A stretch of DNA of 64,000 nt from Mesorhizobium sp. M7A.F.Ca.US.008.03.1.1 (GCF_003997495.1 NZ_RZRU01000003.1:124001-188000), one strand, 5' to 3'. Counted from the stretch's first letter, positions 22,514-31,429 are shown. A program made the numbers and translations. The notes: generated by a model from the sequence alone, not told the origin.

Positions 22514-23506
22514 CTAAAGCAACCCCGCCTGTTCGGCCTCGCGGCGCAGATTCTGGCGGGGCCTGGGGCCGATCTGCTGGATCACCAGTCCGGCCGCCAG
22601 TGAGCCAAGGTCGCCGCAGGTCTGCAGGTCGCGGCCTTGCGTGTAGCCATGCAGGAAGCCGGCGGCATAGAGATCGCCGGCACCGGTCGTGTCGACCAGT
22701 TCCTTGATCGCGGTCGCCTTGATGACCACGGTCTCGTCGCCGCGCATGATCACCGAGCCTTTTTCCGAGCGGGTCACGGCGGCGATCCGGCAATCCTTGC
22801 GGATCTGCGCCAGCGCCTCGTCGAACGACGATGTCTGGTAGAGCGACTTGATCTCATGGCTGTTGGCAAAGACGATATCGACCGTGCCCGAACGCATCAG
22901 GTCGAGGAACTCGTCTCGGTAGCGGTCGACGCAGAACGAGTCCGACAATGTCATCGACACTTCCCGGCCTGCCGCGTGCGCCAGCTTCGCCGTCTGCCGG
23001 ATCGCTTCCTTGGCGCGCGGCGGGTCCCACAGATAGCCTTCGAAATAGGTGACCTTGGCGCCAGAGGCCTTGTCGGCCTCGACGTCGTCAGGGCCAAGCT
23101 CGACGCAGGCGCCGAGATAGGTGTTCATCGAGCGCTCGCCGTCGGGGGTGACGAAGATCATCGAGCGCGCCGTCGGCGGCTCGCCCTTGAGCGGCTTGGT
23201 GTCGAAGGCGACGCCCTGCGCGTGTATGTCGTGGGCGTAGATTTCGCCCAGCGCATCGTTGGAGACCTTGCCGAAGAAGGCGGCACGGCCGCCGAAGCTG
23301 GCGACGCCGGCCGCCGTGTTGCCGGCGCTGCCGCCGGAGGCTTCGATCGCCGGTCCCATGCGGCTGTAGAGCAGTTCGGCGCGTTGTGTGTCGATGAGGT
23401 TCATCGCGCCCTTGATGATGCCGTTGGTCTCGAGGAATTCCTCGTCGCACTGGGCGATGATGTCGACAATGGCATTGCCGATGCAAAGCACGTCATAATC
23501 CGGCAT
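22514..23506 (-). CDS. Adenosine kinase-like PfkB family sugar kinase
   Basis: The 330-residue PfkB kinase has the substrate-side motif SGGSAGNTA (57-65) and the C-terminal signature DTTGAGD (272-278) with catalytic Asp278. The overall sequence (MPDYDVLCIGNAIVDIIAQ) matches proteins annotated as adenosine kinase in rhizobia, which convert adenosine to AMP. Substrate cannot be proved from sequence; ribokinase-like alternatives remain. GGAGA lies before the ATG at 23506; the longer in-frame extension is rejected. Confidence 0.87.
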   Translation of the reverse strand: MPDYDVLCIGNAIVDIIAQCDEEFLETNGIIKGAMNLIDTQRAELLYSRMGPAIEASGGSAGNTAAGVASFGGRAAFFGKVSNDALGEIYAHDIHAQGVAFDTKPLKGEPPTARSMIFVTPDGERSMNTYLGACVELGPDDVEADKASGAKVTYFEGYLWDPPRAKEAIRQTAKLAHAAGREVSMTLSDSFCVDRYRDEFLDLMRSGTVDIVFANSHEIKSLYQTSSFDEALAQIRKDCRIAAVTRSEKGSVIMRGDETVVIKATAIKELVDTTGAGDLYAAGFLHGYTQGRDLQTCGDLGSLAAGLVIQQIGPRPRQNLRREAEQAGLL

Positions 23507-23737
23507 CAAAATCTCCGCCAAAAACCCGAGCCGGCTTCTTGCCACGCCGGCCCGGCGCGGGTCTAGCGATTTGAAACCGGTTTGCCTAGGGCGTGACACG
23601 CAACTTTGGCGGAACAGGCAAAAGGCGCCTCGGCCGCGAGGCGCTATGACAATTCGACCGTGGCCGAAGCATTTCATCGCCGCACCGCCTACAAGGCAGG
23701 CTCAGACGATCCCGTTTCGAAGGCGAGCCAGCCCCCA

Positions 23738-24669
23738 ATGTCTACAAAGAGCATGTCGACAAAGAACGAGACTGCAAAAAACGACATGACCACCGACCTG
23801 GCGCTGCTCGCCTTGCTGGCGGTGCTCTGGGGCGCCTCCTACACCTTCATTAAGATCGGCGTCGAAACCATCCCGCCGGTCACCTTCATTGCCGCCCGCA
23901 CCCTGATTGCCGGCGGTATCCTGTTCGCCATCATCCGCTGGCGCGGGCTCACCATGCCGGGCGACACGGCAAGCTGGCGCCGCTTCGCTTTCCAGGCCTG
24001 TCTCAACAGCGTCATCCCGTCACCCTGATCGCCGCGGCAGAACGTTCGGTCGATGCCGGCCTCGCCACCATCCTGAATGCGACCTCGCCGATCTTCACCT
24101 TCCTCTTGACCGCGCTCATCACCCGCCACGAGCCGGTCACCTTGCGCAAACTGATCGGTGTGGGCGCCGGCATTGCCGGCATCTGCCTCATTATCGGTAC
24201 GCAGGCGCTGGGTGGCCTCGGTCATGAATTGTGGGCGCAATTGGCAATCGTCGCCGCAACGGTCTGCTATGCCGGGGCCGCCATTTTCGGCCGCGGGTTC
24301 AAATGCCTCGATCCGATGCTGCCGGCCGCCGGTTCGATGCTGTGCGGCGCCGTCATTCTCGTACCCCTCAGTCTGGTGTTCGACCAGCCATGGACGCTGG
24401 CGCCCTCGACCGCATCTATCCTGGCCCTGCTCGGCCTGTCGGTCTTTTCCACCGCGCTGGCCTTCGTCATCTATTTCCGCCTCATCCACACGCTGGGTTC
24501 GGTCGGCACCACCTCGCAGGCCTATCTGCGCGTGCCGATCGGCGTCGGCATCGGCGCCCTTTTCCTCGGCGAAAGCCTGGGCTCGACGGCATGGCTGGGC
24601 ATGGGTTTTGTCGTGGCCGGGGTCGCCGCCATGACCATCCCGATTCGAAAGCCGGCATTTGCGCGGTAG
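23738..24669 (+). pseudogene. EamA/DMT family transporter broken by a one-base frameshift
   Basis: The first frame gives an EamA N-terminus (LLALLAVLWGASYTFIKIG) up to FQACLNSVIP, then stops at 24028. The next frame resumes at once with TLIAAAERSVDAGLATILN and continues to the natural end (TIPIRKPAFAR) at 24669. Removing the shift needs one extra base at about 24020 (CCG-TC should read CCG-TTC), giving a normal ~310-residue ten-helix permease. It is either a recent pseudogene or a sequencing error. The start could be ATG 23738, 23753 or 23786. Confidence 0.85.
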
Positions 24670-24755
24670 AGCAATGCCAGGAAAAGTGTGAAGGGGTTTT
24701 CCCGGGAAAAGCGGATAGCGCTTCCCCCGGGAATCGCGTCAAAGCAAAGAGCCAG
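24667..24755. repeat. Dispersed rhizobial-type intergenic repeat
   Basis: The stretch beginning TAGAGCAATGCCAGGAAAAG and ending near CAAAGCAAAGAG resembles a short repeat common between genes in Mesorhizobium and relatives. It contains internal GGAAAA/TTTTCC pairings around GGTTTTCCCGGGAAAAGC. It lies directly after the broken transporter. Assignment is from memory of the motif, not from a search. Confidence 0.5.
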
Positions 24756-24839
24756 CCGGCTTGTGCTCATGGCCTGCGCTGCCTATCTCGGAAGCGCCCG
24801 CCTTTTCGACGGTGTCTGGTGACCTGGGGGTAAAGCACT

Positions 24840-25556
24840 GTGATTTTCGACGCTGCCCGCACTGCGGCCCTCGAGCTGTTTTCGCCTCCTTTTCGGGCCG
24901 TGTTCGTCAAGACGCTGGGCTTGACCGTGCTGGCGCTGGTGGCTCTGTGGTTCGGCTTGACCAGCCTCGTCGAGTGGCTGGCGCTGCCTTGGCTGCAGAC
25001 CCTGTTGCCCGGCATGCCGTCCTGGGCCGGTTGGCTCGGCGGCATCATCGCGGCAATAGCGCTTGCCTTCGGCATGGCGTTGCTCATCGCGCCGGTGACG
25101 GCCGTTGTCGCCGGCCTGTTCCTCGACGATATCGCCGAAGTGGTCGAGCGCACCGACTATCCCGGCGCTCCGACCGGCCGCGCCATGCCGGCGCTGCGTT
25201 CGCTGGTGCTGTCGGCGCGATTCCTCGGCGTCGTCATTCTTGGCAACATCGTCGCCTTGCTGCTTCTCCTGGTGCCGGGCATCAACATAGCCGCCTTCTT
25301 CATCGTCAACGGCTATCTGCTCGGGCGCGAGTTCTTCGAATTCGCCGCCATGCGCTTTCGCGGGGAAGACGAGGCCAGGGCCTTGCGCAGGCACTATGCC
25401 GGCACGGTGTTTCTCGCCGGGCTGGTTATCGCGGCTTTCCTCGCCGTGCCGTTGCTTAACCTGCTGACGCCGCTGTTCGCCGCCGCCATGATGGTGCATC
25501 TGCACAAGGCGATCTCGGCGCGGGAAGTGGCTCGAGCTGGATATCGGCGCACTTAA
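24840..25556 (+). CDS. EI24/CysZ-like membrane protein
   Basis: The 238-residue inner-membrane protein has about five hydrophobic segments and the EI24-family pattern (FDAARTAALELFSPPFRAVF at the start, LLLVPGINIAAFFIVNGYLLGREFFEF in the middle). The family includes the sulfate permease CysZ, but no sulfur genes are nearby, so transport of sulfate is not claimed. Start is GTG at 24840 after GGGGGTAAA. Its 3' end overlaps the convergent hydroxyproline gene by 4 bp. Confidence 0.8.
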   Translation: MIFDAARTAALELFSPPFRAVFVKTLGLTVLALVALWFGLTSLVEWLALPWLQTLLPGMPSWAGWLGGIIAAIALAFGMALLIAPVTAVVAGLFLDDIAEVVERTDYPGAPTGRAMPALRSLVLSARFLGVVILGNIVALLLLLVPGINIAAFFIVNGYLLGREFFEFAAMRFRGEDEARALRRHYAGTVFLAGLVIAAFLAVPLLNLLTPLFAAAMMVHLHKAISAREVARAGYRRT

Positions 25557-26551
25557 CGCAGGAGAAATCCGCGCCCCAGTTCGTCGTCTGCCTCAACAAC
25601 GAACTCAGCCCGCCCGGAATAATAGGCGCGGCCGCCGACGCGGGCGATGATCGCCCCGTGCGGGCCAGCCTTCGCCGTCCGCACCACCGCTCCCGAAAAA
25701 CGCGAGCCGGCAATGCTCTCGAACATGCGCGTCTGTCCGATCGCGATTTCGCCCTTGGCATGCATGGCCGCCAGCCTTGCGGTGACGCCGGAGCCGGTCG
25801 GCGAGCGGTCGACCTCGGCTTCGGCGAAGACGCAGATGTTCTTGGTCACCTCGCCGGAAAATGCATCGCGGCCATCGGTCAGGATGGTGCCGTAGAGAAA
25901 GGCAAGATCGGCGTGGTCGGGATGCGACAGCGGAAATTCGGCCTTGAGCCTGTCCGTCAGCGCCGTTGCCGCATCGACGAAATCGCGCACCCGGCTTCTG
26001 CCGAACTCAAGCCCGAATTGGTGACACTCGGCCAGCGCGTAGAAGGCGCCGCCATAGGCGACGTCGAAGCCGATCGTGCCGTGGCCCGCCAATTCGATCG
26101 TCTGGCCGCCGGCGAACAGGAAGGCCGGCACGCTTTCGAACGAGACCGCGCCGGCCTTGCCGTCCCTGACCTCGACCGAGGCGACGACCAGCCCGCACGG
26201 CGCCTCGATCTTGACAGTCGTGATTGGCTCCTGTTTCGCCACCAGCCCCTCGTCAATGGCATAGCGCCCGAGCGCGACGATGGCGTGGCCGCACATGGTC
26301 GAATAACCCTCATTGTGCATGAACAGCACGGCGAGATCGGCGCCGGGCAGGTCCCGCTCTACCAGCAAGGCGCCATACATGTCGTAATGACCGCGCGGCT
26401 CGAACATCAGGATTTTCCTGAGATGATCGAGATGGTCGCGCACATAGGCGCGCTTTTCCAGGATCGTGCCCTTCGGGATATCCGGATAGCCGCCGGTGAC
26501 GATCCGGAGCGGCTCGCCGCCGGTATGCATGTCGACGACGGTAAGCGTCAT
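25553..26551 (-). CDS. Trans-3-hydroxy-L-proline dehydratase (proline racemase family)
   Basis: The 332-residue member of the proline racemase superfamily has the first catalytic Cys87 (STMCGHA), but the second site reads Thr252 (DRSPTGSG) instead of Cys. The Cys/Thr pair marks trans-3-hydroxy-L-proline dehydratases, which make delta1-pyrroline-2-carboxylate, and argues against a racemase or 4-hydroxyproline epimerase (Cys/Cys). The start at 26551 gives the canonical MTLTVVDMHTGGEPLR opening; 121 in-frame residues upstream lie antisense and are rejected. It is 14 bp after the ICL/PEP-mutase-like gene and surely cotranscribed. Confidence 0.87.
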   Translation of the reverse strand: MTLTVVDMHTGGEPLRIVTGGYPDIPKGTILEKRAYVRDHLDHLRKILMFEPRGHYDMYGALLVERDLPGADLAVLFMHNEGYSTMCGHAIVALGRYAIDEGLVAKQEPITTVKIEAPCGLVVASVEVRDGKAGAVSFESVPAFLFAGGQTIELAGHGTIGFDVAYGGAFYALAECHQFGLEFGRSRVRDFVDAATALTDRLKAEFPLSHPDHADLAFLYGTILTDGRDAFSGEVTKNICVFAEAEVDRSPTGSGVTARLAAMHAKGEIAIGQTRMFESIAGSRFSGAVVRTAKAGPHGAIIARVGGRAYYSGRAEFVVEADDELGRGFLLR

Positions 26552-26565
26552 GCGATGGGCCTCAT

Positions 26566-27369
26566 CTAGACTGAAGGTTTGGTAAACAGCGCCTGCAATT
26601 TGCTGAACGGCATGGCGGCGCGGGTGAAGCCGAAGGTGCCGTCCTGCTGGATCTCGCGCGCCGCCGTTTCCAGCATGCCATAGGCGAAATTGGTCAGCCA
26701 CGGCCCGAGCGAAATCCGCTTGACGCCGGCTATGGCGAGATCGGCGATGGTGAAGCCTGGTACCGCCATGACATTGACCGGCTTGCTGACCGCCGAGCAG
26801 AGCGTGCGGATCATCTCGACGTCGCCGATGCCTGGCGCATAGAGCACGTCGGCGCCGGCCTTCTCGAACGCCTGCAGCCGCTTGATCGTGTCGTCGAGGT
26901 CGGACTTGCCCCACAGAAAATTCTCGGCGCGCGCGGTGAAGACGAAATCGCGTTTCAGGGCCCGCGCCGCCTCCACGGCCGCCGCAACGCGTTCGACAGC
27001 GTGCGCAAAATCATAGATCGGCCTGTCAGGGTCACCGGTGTGATCCTCGATCGAGCAGCCGGCAAGACCGGCCGCTTCGGCGGCGAAGACGGTTTCAGCG
27101 GCCTGCTCGGCGCTGTCGCCCTTGCCTTTCTCGAGGTCGGCCGAGACCGGCAGGCTGGTCGCCGCTGTCACCTCGCGGCAATGGTGGATCATCTGGTCGA
27201 AGGTCACCGCGCCGTCCGGCAGGCCGCGCGAAAAGGCAAAGCCGGCGCTGGTCGTCGCCAGTGCCGTGAAGCCGAACGAGCCGAGCAGCTTCGTCGTGCC
27301 GACATCCCAGGGATTGGGCATGACGAAGGTCGAGGCATGCAGGTCGCGGAAGATCTTGCCCTTGTCCAT
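26566..27369 (-). CDS. Isocitrate lyase / PEP mutase family protein
   Basis: The 267-residue TIM-barrel protein has family motifs SADLEKGKGD, GCSIEDHTGD (Mg-binding Glu-Asp) and FTARAENFLWG. The superfamily cleaves or rearranges C-C and C-P bonds of 2-hydroxy or 2-oxo acids. Exact substrate is unknown; the lyase Cys motif of true isocitrate or methylisocitrate lyases (KKCGH) is absent. It is the first gene of a two-gene operon with the hydroxyproline dehydratase, so it may act on a later product of that pathway; that is inference. Confidence 0.88.
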   Translation of the reverse strand: MDKGKIFRDLHASTFVMPNPWDVGTTKLLGSFGFTALATTSAGFAFSRGLPDGAVTFDQMIHHCREVTAATSLPVSADLEKGKGDSAEQAAETVFAAEAAGLAGCSIEDHTGDPDRPIYDFAHAVERVAAAVEAARALKRDFVFTARAENFLWGKSDLDDTIKRLQAFEKAGADVLYAPGIGDVEMIRTLCSAVSKPVNVMAVPGFTIADLAIAGVKRISLGPWLTNFAYGMLETAAREIQQDGTFGFTRAAMPFSKLQALFTKPSV

Positions 27370-27449
27370 GGTAGTACCCCCATCATATACGGTGTGGCTA
27401 AGTGGATTTTATCCTGCCCTATTTGGCCCGGCAAACGAATGCGGTTGGT

Positions 27450-28304
27450 TCAGAAGCGTTTGGCGTTCTCTCCTGCCAATTTGTCCAGCGCGTCGGAATC
27501 CTTGGCGTAGCGCGATGTCTTCTTGTCCCAGTGATAGGTGACGGAAATGTCGTGGGACTCTGGTCTCGGCGGAGTGTCGTCGCAGCTTTCGCCGTTCAGC
27601 ACTGTAGAGTCGGTCACCGTTACCTTGATAGCGGCATAAGGCTGGCTGCCGGGGACGGTTTGAAAAGCGACGTCCTGCTTGCGGCTGTAGGCGCACAGGT
27701 TCTCATCGAACGTATAGATCATGTCGATCAGTTCGAATTTGTCGTCGCGGATCATGATCAGCGGCGTGATCACATAGTTCTGGCTCGAATTGAAATGCGC
27801 GCTCATGGTGATGAGGACGTCATCGTTGGCGCCGACGGAAAGCTTGCCCGGTTCGCGGAAATAGGTGCCGCGGTCGAGGGCGACATTGACCGCATCGAGC
27901 AGCTTTGGCTTGCCCGTAATGTCGTAGAGCGCCAGCACCGCATAGCCTTCGGCGCTGTCGGGAGAATCGCCGAGGTCGAACAGCATGGTCAGCCGATCCT
28001 TGCCGCCGGCCTTGATCGCAAGCACCGCGGCATTGGAAAAGCCCGAAGTCTCGGGCGGTGAGCCGCCGCTGTCCGGTCCCTCGACATGACGCATCTCGAT
28101 CGGTAACCCGGCCCTGTAGAAGCCGTCCTTGTCCGCGGCGAGGTTGGGAATGACCATCCTGGCGAGGTCGAGATAGGTGACATCCGTGCGGCCGGGCAAA
28201 GCGCTGCCGAGTTCCGGGAAGCCGACGGCCTGGGCGCCGGCCGCGGTACATAGAAACGGCAGCAGCATCAAGGCGCGGATTAAGCGGAGCAGGCTGGATT
28301 TCAT
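27450..28304 (-). CDS. Secreted protein of unknown function
   Basis: I do not recognise a family. The 284-residue product begins with a signal peptide (MKSSLLRLIRALMLLPFLCT, cleavage near AGAQA). The mature part looks like a beta-rich soluble periplasmic domain (TMLFDLGDSPDSAEGYAVLALYD and later strands) with two cysteines near residues 207 and 243 that could pair. The ATG at 28304 has GAGG seven bases upstream, better than a TTG 12 bases earlier. It stands alone. Confidence 0.75.
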   Translation of the reverse strand: MKSSLLRLIRALMLLPFLCTAAGAQAVGFPELGSALPGRTDVTYLDLARMVIPNLAADKDGFYRAGLPIEMRHVEGPDSGGSPPETSGFSNAAVLAIKAGGKDRLTMLFDLGDSPDSAEGYAVLALYDITGKPKLLDAVNVALDRGTYFREPGKLSVGANDDVLITMSAHFNSSQNYVITPLIMIRDDKFELIDMIYTFDENLCAYSRKQDVAFQTVPGSQPYAAIKVTVTDSTVLNGESCDDTPPRPESHDISVTYHWDKKTSRYAKDSDALDKLAGENAKRF

Positions 28305-28376
28305 GCGTGGCCTCAAGTTGGCGGAGCCAAGCTAGCACGGACAATCGAGGCGTACAGCCGCGGGCTGAAGATCAGG

Positions 28377-29039
28377 TCAGTGGATCGGCACCAGCCCGGC
28401 CAGTTCGCGCATGTCGTCGAACAGGATGCCGCCTGCCTGGATCAGGCCGTCGCGGTCGGAATAGGGATCGCCGTGATAGGAAAACACCCGCATGCCGGCG
28501 GCAATGCCGGCATGCGTGCCGGCGACGCTGTCCTCGATGACGATGCAGTCGGCGGGCGCAAAGCCCATGGTTTTCGCAGCATGCAGGAACAGGTCCGGAA
28601 ACGGCTTGCCGCGCGCGACCATGGTCGAGGAAAACATCGCGTGTTCGAACAGCGGCAACAGCCCGGTCTGGCCGAGCGTGATGTGCATCTTCGACACCCG
28701 AGCCGAGGTGGCGACGCAATAGGCGATGCCGGTGGAACGTACGGCTTCGACAAACTCGCGGACGTAGGGGATCGCCTCGACGCCATCGGCGAATAGGTCC
28801 GGAAGGCCGGCATTCCAGCGATCGACGAAATCGACGCCGAGCCTGACGCTGGTCTCTTCCTCGATCTCTTTCTGCACCGACGCCATGCTGCGGCCGGAGA
28901 AATTCTTGCGGCAATATTCGAAGCTTGTCGGATGGCCGGCAGCGGACAGCCATTCGGCGAGGCGCCGATTGGCCAGGTTCTCGGTATCGACCAGGATGCC
29001 GTCGCAGTCGAAGATGACAAGTTTAGGCAGTTCAGGCAT
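28377..29039 (-). CDS. HAD superfamily phosphatase (subfamily IA)
   Basis: The 220-residue phosphohydrolase has the nucleophile motif FDCDGILVDTE (Asp11, Asp13), the Thr/Ser motif in VATSAR, Lys in GKPFPDLF, and the acidic motif IVIEDSVAGTHAG. A helical cap spans about residues 18-85. Substrates of this group include phosphoglycolate and sugar phosphates; none can be chosen here. Its ATG overlaps the stop of dut by one base, so the two are translationally coupled. Confidence 0.9.
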   Translation of the reverse strand: MPELPKLVIFDCDGILVDTENLANRRLAEWLSAAGHPTSFEYCRKNFSGRSMASVQKEIEEETSVRLGVDFVDRWNAGLPDLFADGVEAIPYVREFVEAVRSTGIAYCVATSARVSKMHITLGQTGLLPLFEHAMFSSTMVARGKPFPDLFLHAAKTMGFAPADCIVIEDSVAGTHAGIAAGMRVFSYHGDPYSDRDGLIQAGGILFDDMRELAGLVPIH

Positions 29040-29524
29040 CAGGCAGTGCCGGTCGATCCGAACCCGCCCGCGCCACGCTCCGTGCCGCCGGCCAAAGTGC
29101 GCTCTTCCACGCCCGCCTGCGTCACCGCGGCGAAGACGATCTGGGCGATGCGCATGCCGCGCGTCACGGCAAAGTCCTCGTCGCCGAGATTGATCAGCAG
29201 CACCTTGACCTCGCCACGATAGTCGCTGTCGATGGTGCCGGGCGTGTTCAAAACGGTAAGGCCATGTTTGAAAGCAAGGCCCGAGCGCGGTCGGACCTGG
29301 CCTTCCATGCCTTCCGGAATTTCCAGGATAAGCCCCGTCGGCACCAGCGCGCGTTTTCCGGGCAGGATCAGCAGCGGCCGGTCCTCGGGCACCGCGGCGC
29401 GCAGATCCATGCCGGCGGCACCGGTGCTTTCATAAGCAGGAAGGGGAAGTCCTTCAGCATGCGGCAACCTGACGAAGCCGACGGTCGGACCGATGACGGA
29501 GGGAGTTTGAAGGGCTGCGCGCAT
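29039..29524 (-). CDS. dut: dUTP diphosphatase
   Basis: The 161-residue homotrimeric dUTPase hydrolyses dUTP to dUMP, keeping uracil out of DNA and feeding dTMP synthesis. The conserved motifs are present: [29 protein letters not shown] and the C-terminal arm [11 protein letters not shown]. It is upstream of and overlaps the HAD phosphatase, a pairing that might remove damaged or unwanted nucleotides. Confidence 0.98.
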   Translation of the reverse strand: MRAALQTPSVIGPTVGFVRLPHAEGLPLPAYESTGAAGMDLRAAVPEDRPLLILPGKRALVPTGLILEIPEGMEGQVRPRSGLAFKHGLTVLNTPGTIDSDYRGEVKVLLINLGDEDFAVTRGMRIAQIVFAAVTQAGVEERTLAGGTERGAGGFGSTGTA

Positions 29525-29613
29525 AAAATCGATCCTATCGGCGCGAACGGCGATTCGGTCAACTCGACTGTACCGCTATCAACGGCTTTCTTTCGGGCAT
29601 CACCATGAACCCG

Positions 29614-29780
29614 AGGTGTGTTGAGATTCAGGTCAGGCCGAGTCGAAAACGATGGCTTCCGAGAACCGGAGCGGAGCGTACTTGAAGTACGTGAGCTCAG
29701 TTCTACCGCGACGCGGTAGAACGGGGAAGCGCAGGAAACCATCGTTTGCAGCCCGGCATCACCTGAATATCGATACACCT
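29614..29780. repeat. Nested palindromic element, three levels
   Basis: The outer arms 29614-29633 and 29761-29780 are imperfect inverted copies. The middle arms 29647-29660 and 29734-29747 (core AAACGATGG/CCATCGTTT) match in 13 of 14 positions. Inside are two separate hairpins, CGTACTT-G-AAGTACG (29677-29691) and 29700-29710/29712-29722 (11 bp, one-base centre). It fills most of the gap between dut and the AsnC gene and its right arm touches the AsnC stop codon. The middle part resembles a repeat seen in rhizobial genomes. Confidence 0.75.
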
Positions 29781-30250
29781 CAGCGCAGTTCCATCGGAAC
29801 GACGGTCGTCTCCTTGATTTCCTCCATCACGAACGACGCGGAAACATCCGACAGCGCCACCTTGGCAATCAGCCGCTGGTAGAGCCGGTCGTAGGCCTTC
29901 ACGTCGGCGACGCGGGCGCGCAAGACATAATCTAGGTCGCCGGACATGCGGTAGACGCCGGTGATCTCGGGAAAGCCGGTCACCGCCGCCCGGAACTTCT
30001 GCAGCCACTCCGGATCGTGGTTGGACGTGCGGATCAGGATGAAGACGGAAAGGCCAAGTCCGAGCTTTTCAGCATCGACCAGCGCCACCCTGCCGGTGAT
30101 GACACCAGCCTCTTCCAGCCGCTTCACCCGCCGCCAGCAGGCATTGCGCGACAGCGCCACCCGTTCCGACAGCTGGTCGACCGACAGCGTGCCGTCGCGT
30201 TGCAACTCGGCGAGCAATTTTCGGTCGATTTCGTCAATTTCCAGCGCCAT
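29780..30250 (-). CDS. Lrp/AsnC family transcriptional regulator
   Basis: The 156-residue regulator has an N-terminal winged HTH (LSVDQLSERVALSRNACWRRVKRLEEAGVI) and a C-terminal RAM effector domain (FPEITGVYRMSGDLDYVLRARV). Members usually sense amino acids as octamers. I place the start at the ATG 30250; an ATG at 30268 would add six residues but would put the near-palindrome at 30251-30266 inside the coding region. Its target is unknown; the divergent DUF6356 gene and its own promoter are candidates. Confidence 0.9.
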   Translation of the reverse strand: MALEIDEIDRKLLAELQRDGTLSVDQLSERVALSRNACWRRVKRLEEAGVITGRVALVDAEKLGLGLSVFILIRTSNHDPEWLQKFRAAVTGFPEITGVYRMSGDLDYVLRARVADVKAYDRLYQRLIAKVALSDVSASFVMEEIKETTVVPMELR

Positions 30251-30266
30251 GTGGGATAATTGTCCC
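30251..30266. promoter_or_regulatory. Possible AsnC-type operator
   Basis: TGGGA-TAATTG-TCCCA is a near-perfect 16-bp palindrome immediately upstream of the chosen AsnC start, with the AT-rich centre usual for Lrp-family sites. Autoregulation is plausible; evidence is symmetry and position only. Confidence 0.3.
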
Positions 30267-30365
30267 ATGGATAACCGAAATACAAGGACATTTTGAGACC
30301 GATGAACCGGCGAAGCGTGTCAGGATACTCATATCAGGAACTTGAAGCGCTGAAGGGGAACCAGC

Positions 30366-30614
30366 ATGTCGGTCGCAAGGATTTTCACCTCTCATCCGGC
30401 CAAGGTCGGCGAAACCTATTTCAGCCACATGGGCTTTGCCGCCTGGTTTTCGTCGCGCCTGTTGATGGCTGCCGGCGCCGCCCTCGTTCATGCTTTCTTG
30501 CCGTTTCTGTTTGAAACTACCGCCAGCCGAATCGTTCGCGAGCTTTACGAGCGGACGCACAACAGAGGCACACACGCGACCAAGGAGCCCGTCGCTCTTA
30601 TGGATCGCGCCTAG
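30366..30614 (+). CDS. DUF6356 family small membrane protein
   Basis: The 82-residue protein has one hydrophobic segment (about residues 25-50, GFAAWFSSRLLMAAGAALVHAF) and motifs recalled from the DUF6356 family (HPAKVGETYFSHMGFA). Function is unknown. GGGGAACC precedes the ATG. It is 14 bp upstream of the amidotransferase gene and divergent from the AsnC regulator, so it may be the first gene of a two-gene transcript. Confidence 0.72.
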   Translation: MSVARIFTSHPAKVGETYFSHMGFAAWFSSRLLMAAGAALVHAFLPFLFETTASRIVRELYERTHNRGTHATKEPVALMDRA

Positions 30615-30628
30615 AGGACGACAGAGCG

Positions 30629-31429
30629 ATGTGCCGGTGGGCGGCCTATCTCGGTGAAGCGGTCTTTCTCGAAGACATCCTCACGGCGCCCTGTCACTCG
30701 CTGATCGCCCAGAGCCATTGTGCGCAGGAAGCGAAATCGCCGACCAATGGCGACGGCTTCGGCCTTGCCTGGTATGGCGACCGCCCGGAGCCGGGTCTCT
30801 ATCGCGATATCCTGCCGGCCTGGTCCGATCCCAATCTGAAAAGCCTGTGCCGGCAGATCAAATCCGGCCTGTTCCTTGCCCATGTGCGGGCGTCGACCGG
30901 CGGCGCCACCAGCCGCATGAACTGCCACCCGTTCATCTCCGGCAACTGGTCGTTCATGCACAACGGCCAGATCGGCGGTTTCGAGAAGATCCGCCGCGCG
31001 CTGGAGAACTCGCTCTCCGACGCGGTCTTCGACCAGCGCGAAGGCACCACCGATTCCGAACTGTTCTTCCTGCTGATGATCGACGAGGGATTGGCCACCG
31101 ATCCGCAAGGCGCCGTCTCCCGCGCCACCAGCCGCGTGCTCGAAGCCTCGCGCCGGGCCGGCCTCGAACCGGCGCTGAAGCTCACCGCCGCCTTCTCGGA
31201 TGGCCAGGCGCTGCATGCGGTGCGCTACGCCACCGACGCCCATGCTCCGACGCTCTATACTTCTATCCTGCGCAAGGGCGGCGGCCGCTGCATCGTTTCC
31301 GAACCGTTCGACCGCGAGGGCGGCGACTGGCAAGCGATCCCGCCGGCGAGTTTTGTCACGATCACCGGCGATGGCATCAGCATTCGCCCCTTTGCTCCGG
31401 TTGTGGCGAAGCTGGCGCTGGTTGGGTAG
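30629..31429 (+). CDS. Class II glutamine amidotransferase (YafJ-like)
   Basis: The 266-residue Ntn-hydrolase has nucleophile Cys2 exposed after Met removal (MCRWAAYLGE), then GDGFGLAWYGD, the HVRAST substrate-side motif, NCHPFISG and FMHNGQIGG. It has the glutaminase half of amidotransferases but no synthase domain. It is related to YafJ and EgtC; no ergothioneine genes are near, so the acceptor is unknown. Confidence 0.92.
   Translation: MCRWAAYLGEAVFLEDILTAPCHSLIAQSHCAQEAKSPTNGDGFGLAWYGDRPEPGLYRDILPAWSDPNLKSLCRQIKSGLFLAHVRASTGGATSRMNCHPFISGNWSFMHNGQIGGFEKIRRALENSLSDAVFDQREGTTDSELFFLLMIDEGLATDPQGAVSRATSRVLEASRRAGLEPALKLTAAFSDGQALHAVRYATDAHAPTLYTSILRKGGGRCIVSEPFDREGGDWQAIPPASFVTITGDGISIRPFAPVVAKLALVG

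Noticed and set aside
26552..26914. N-terminal extension of the hydroxyproline dehydratase
   Set aside because: It overlaps the upstream lyase gene in another frame and is Arg/His-rich; the family N-terminus is MTLTVVDMHTGG at 26551.
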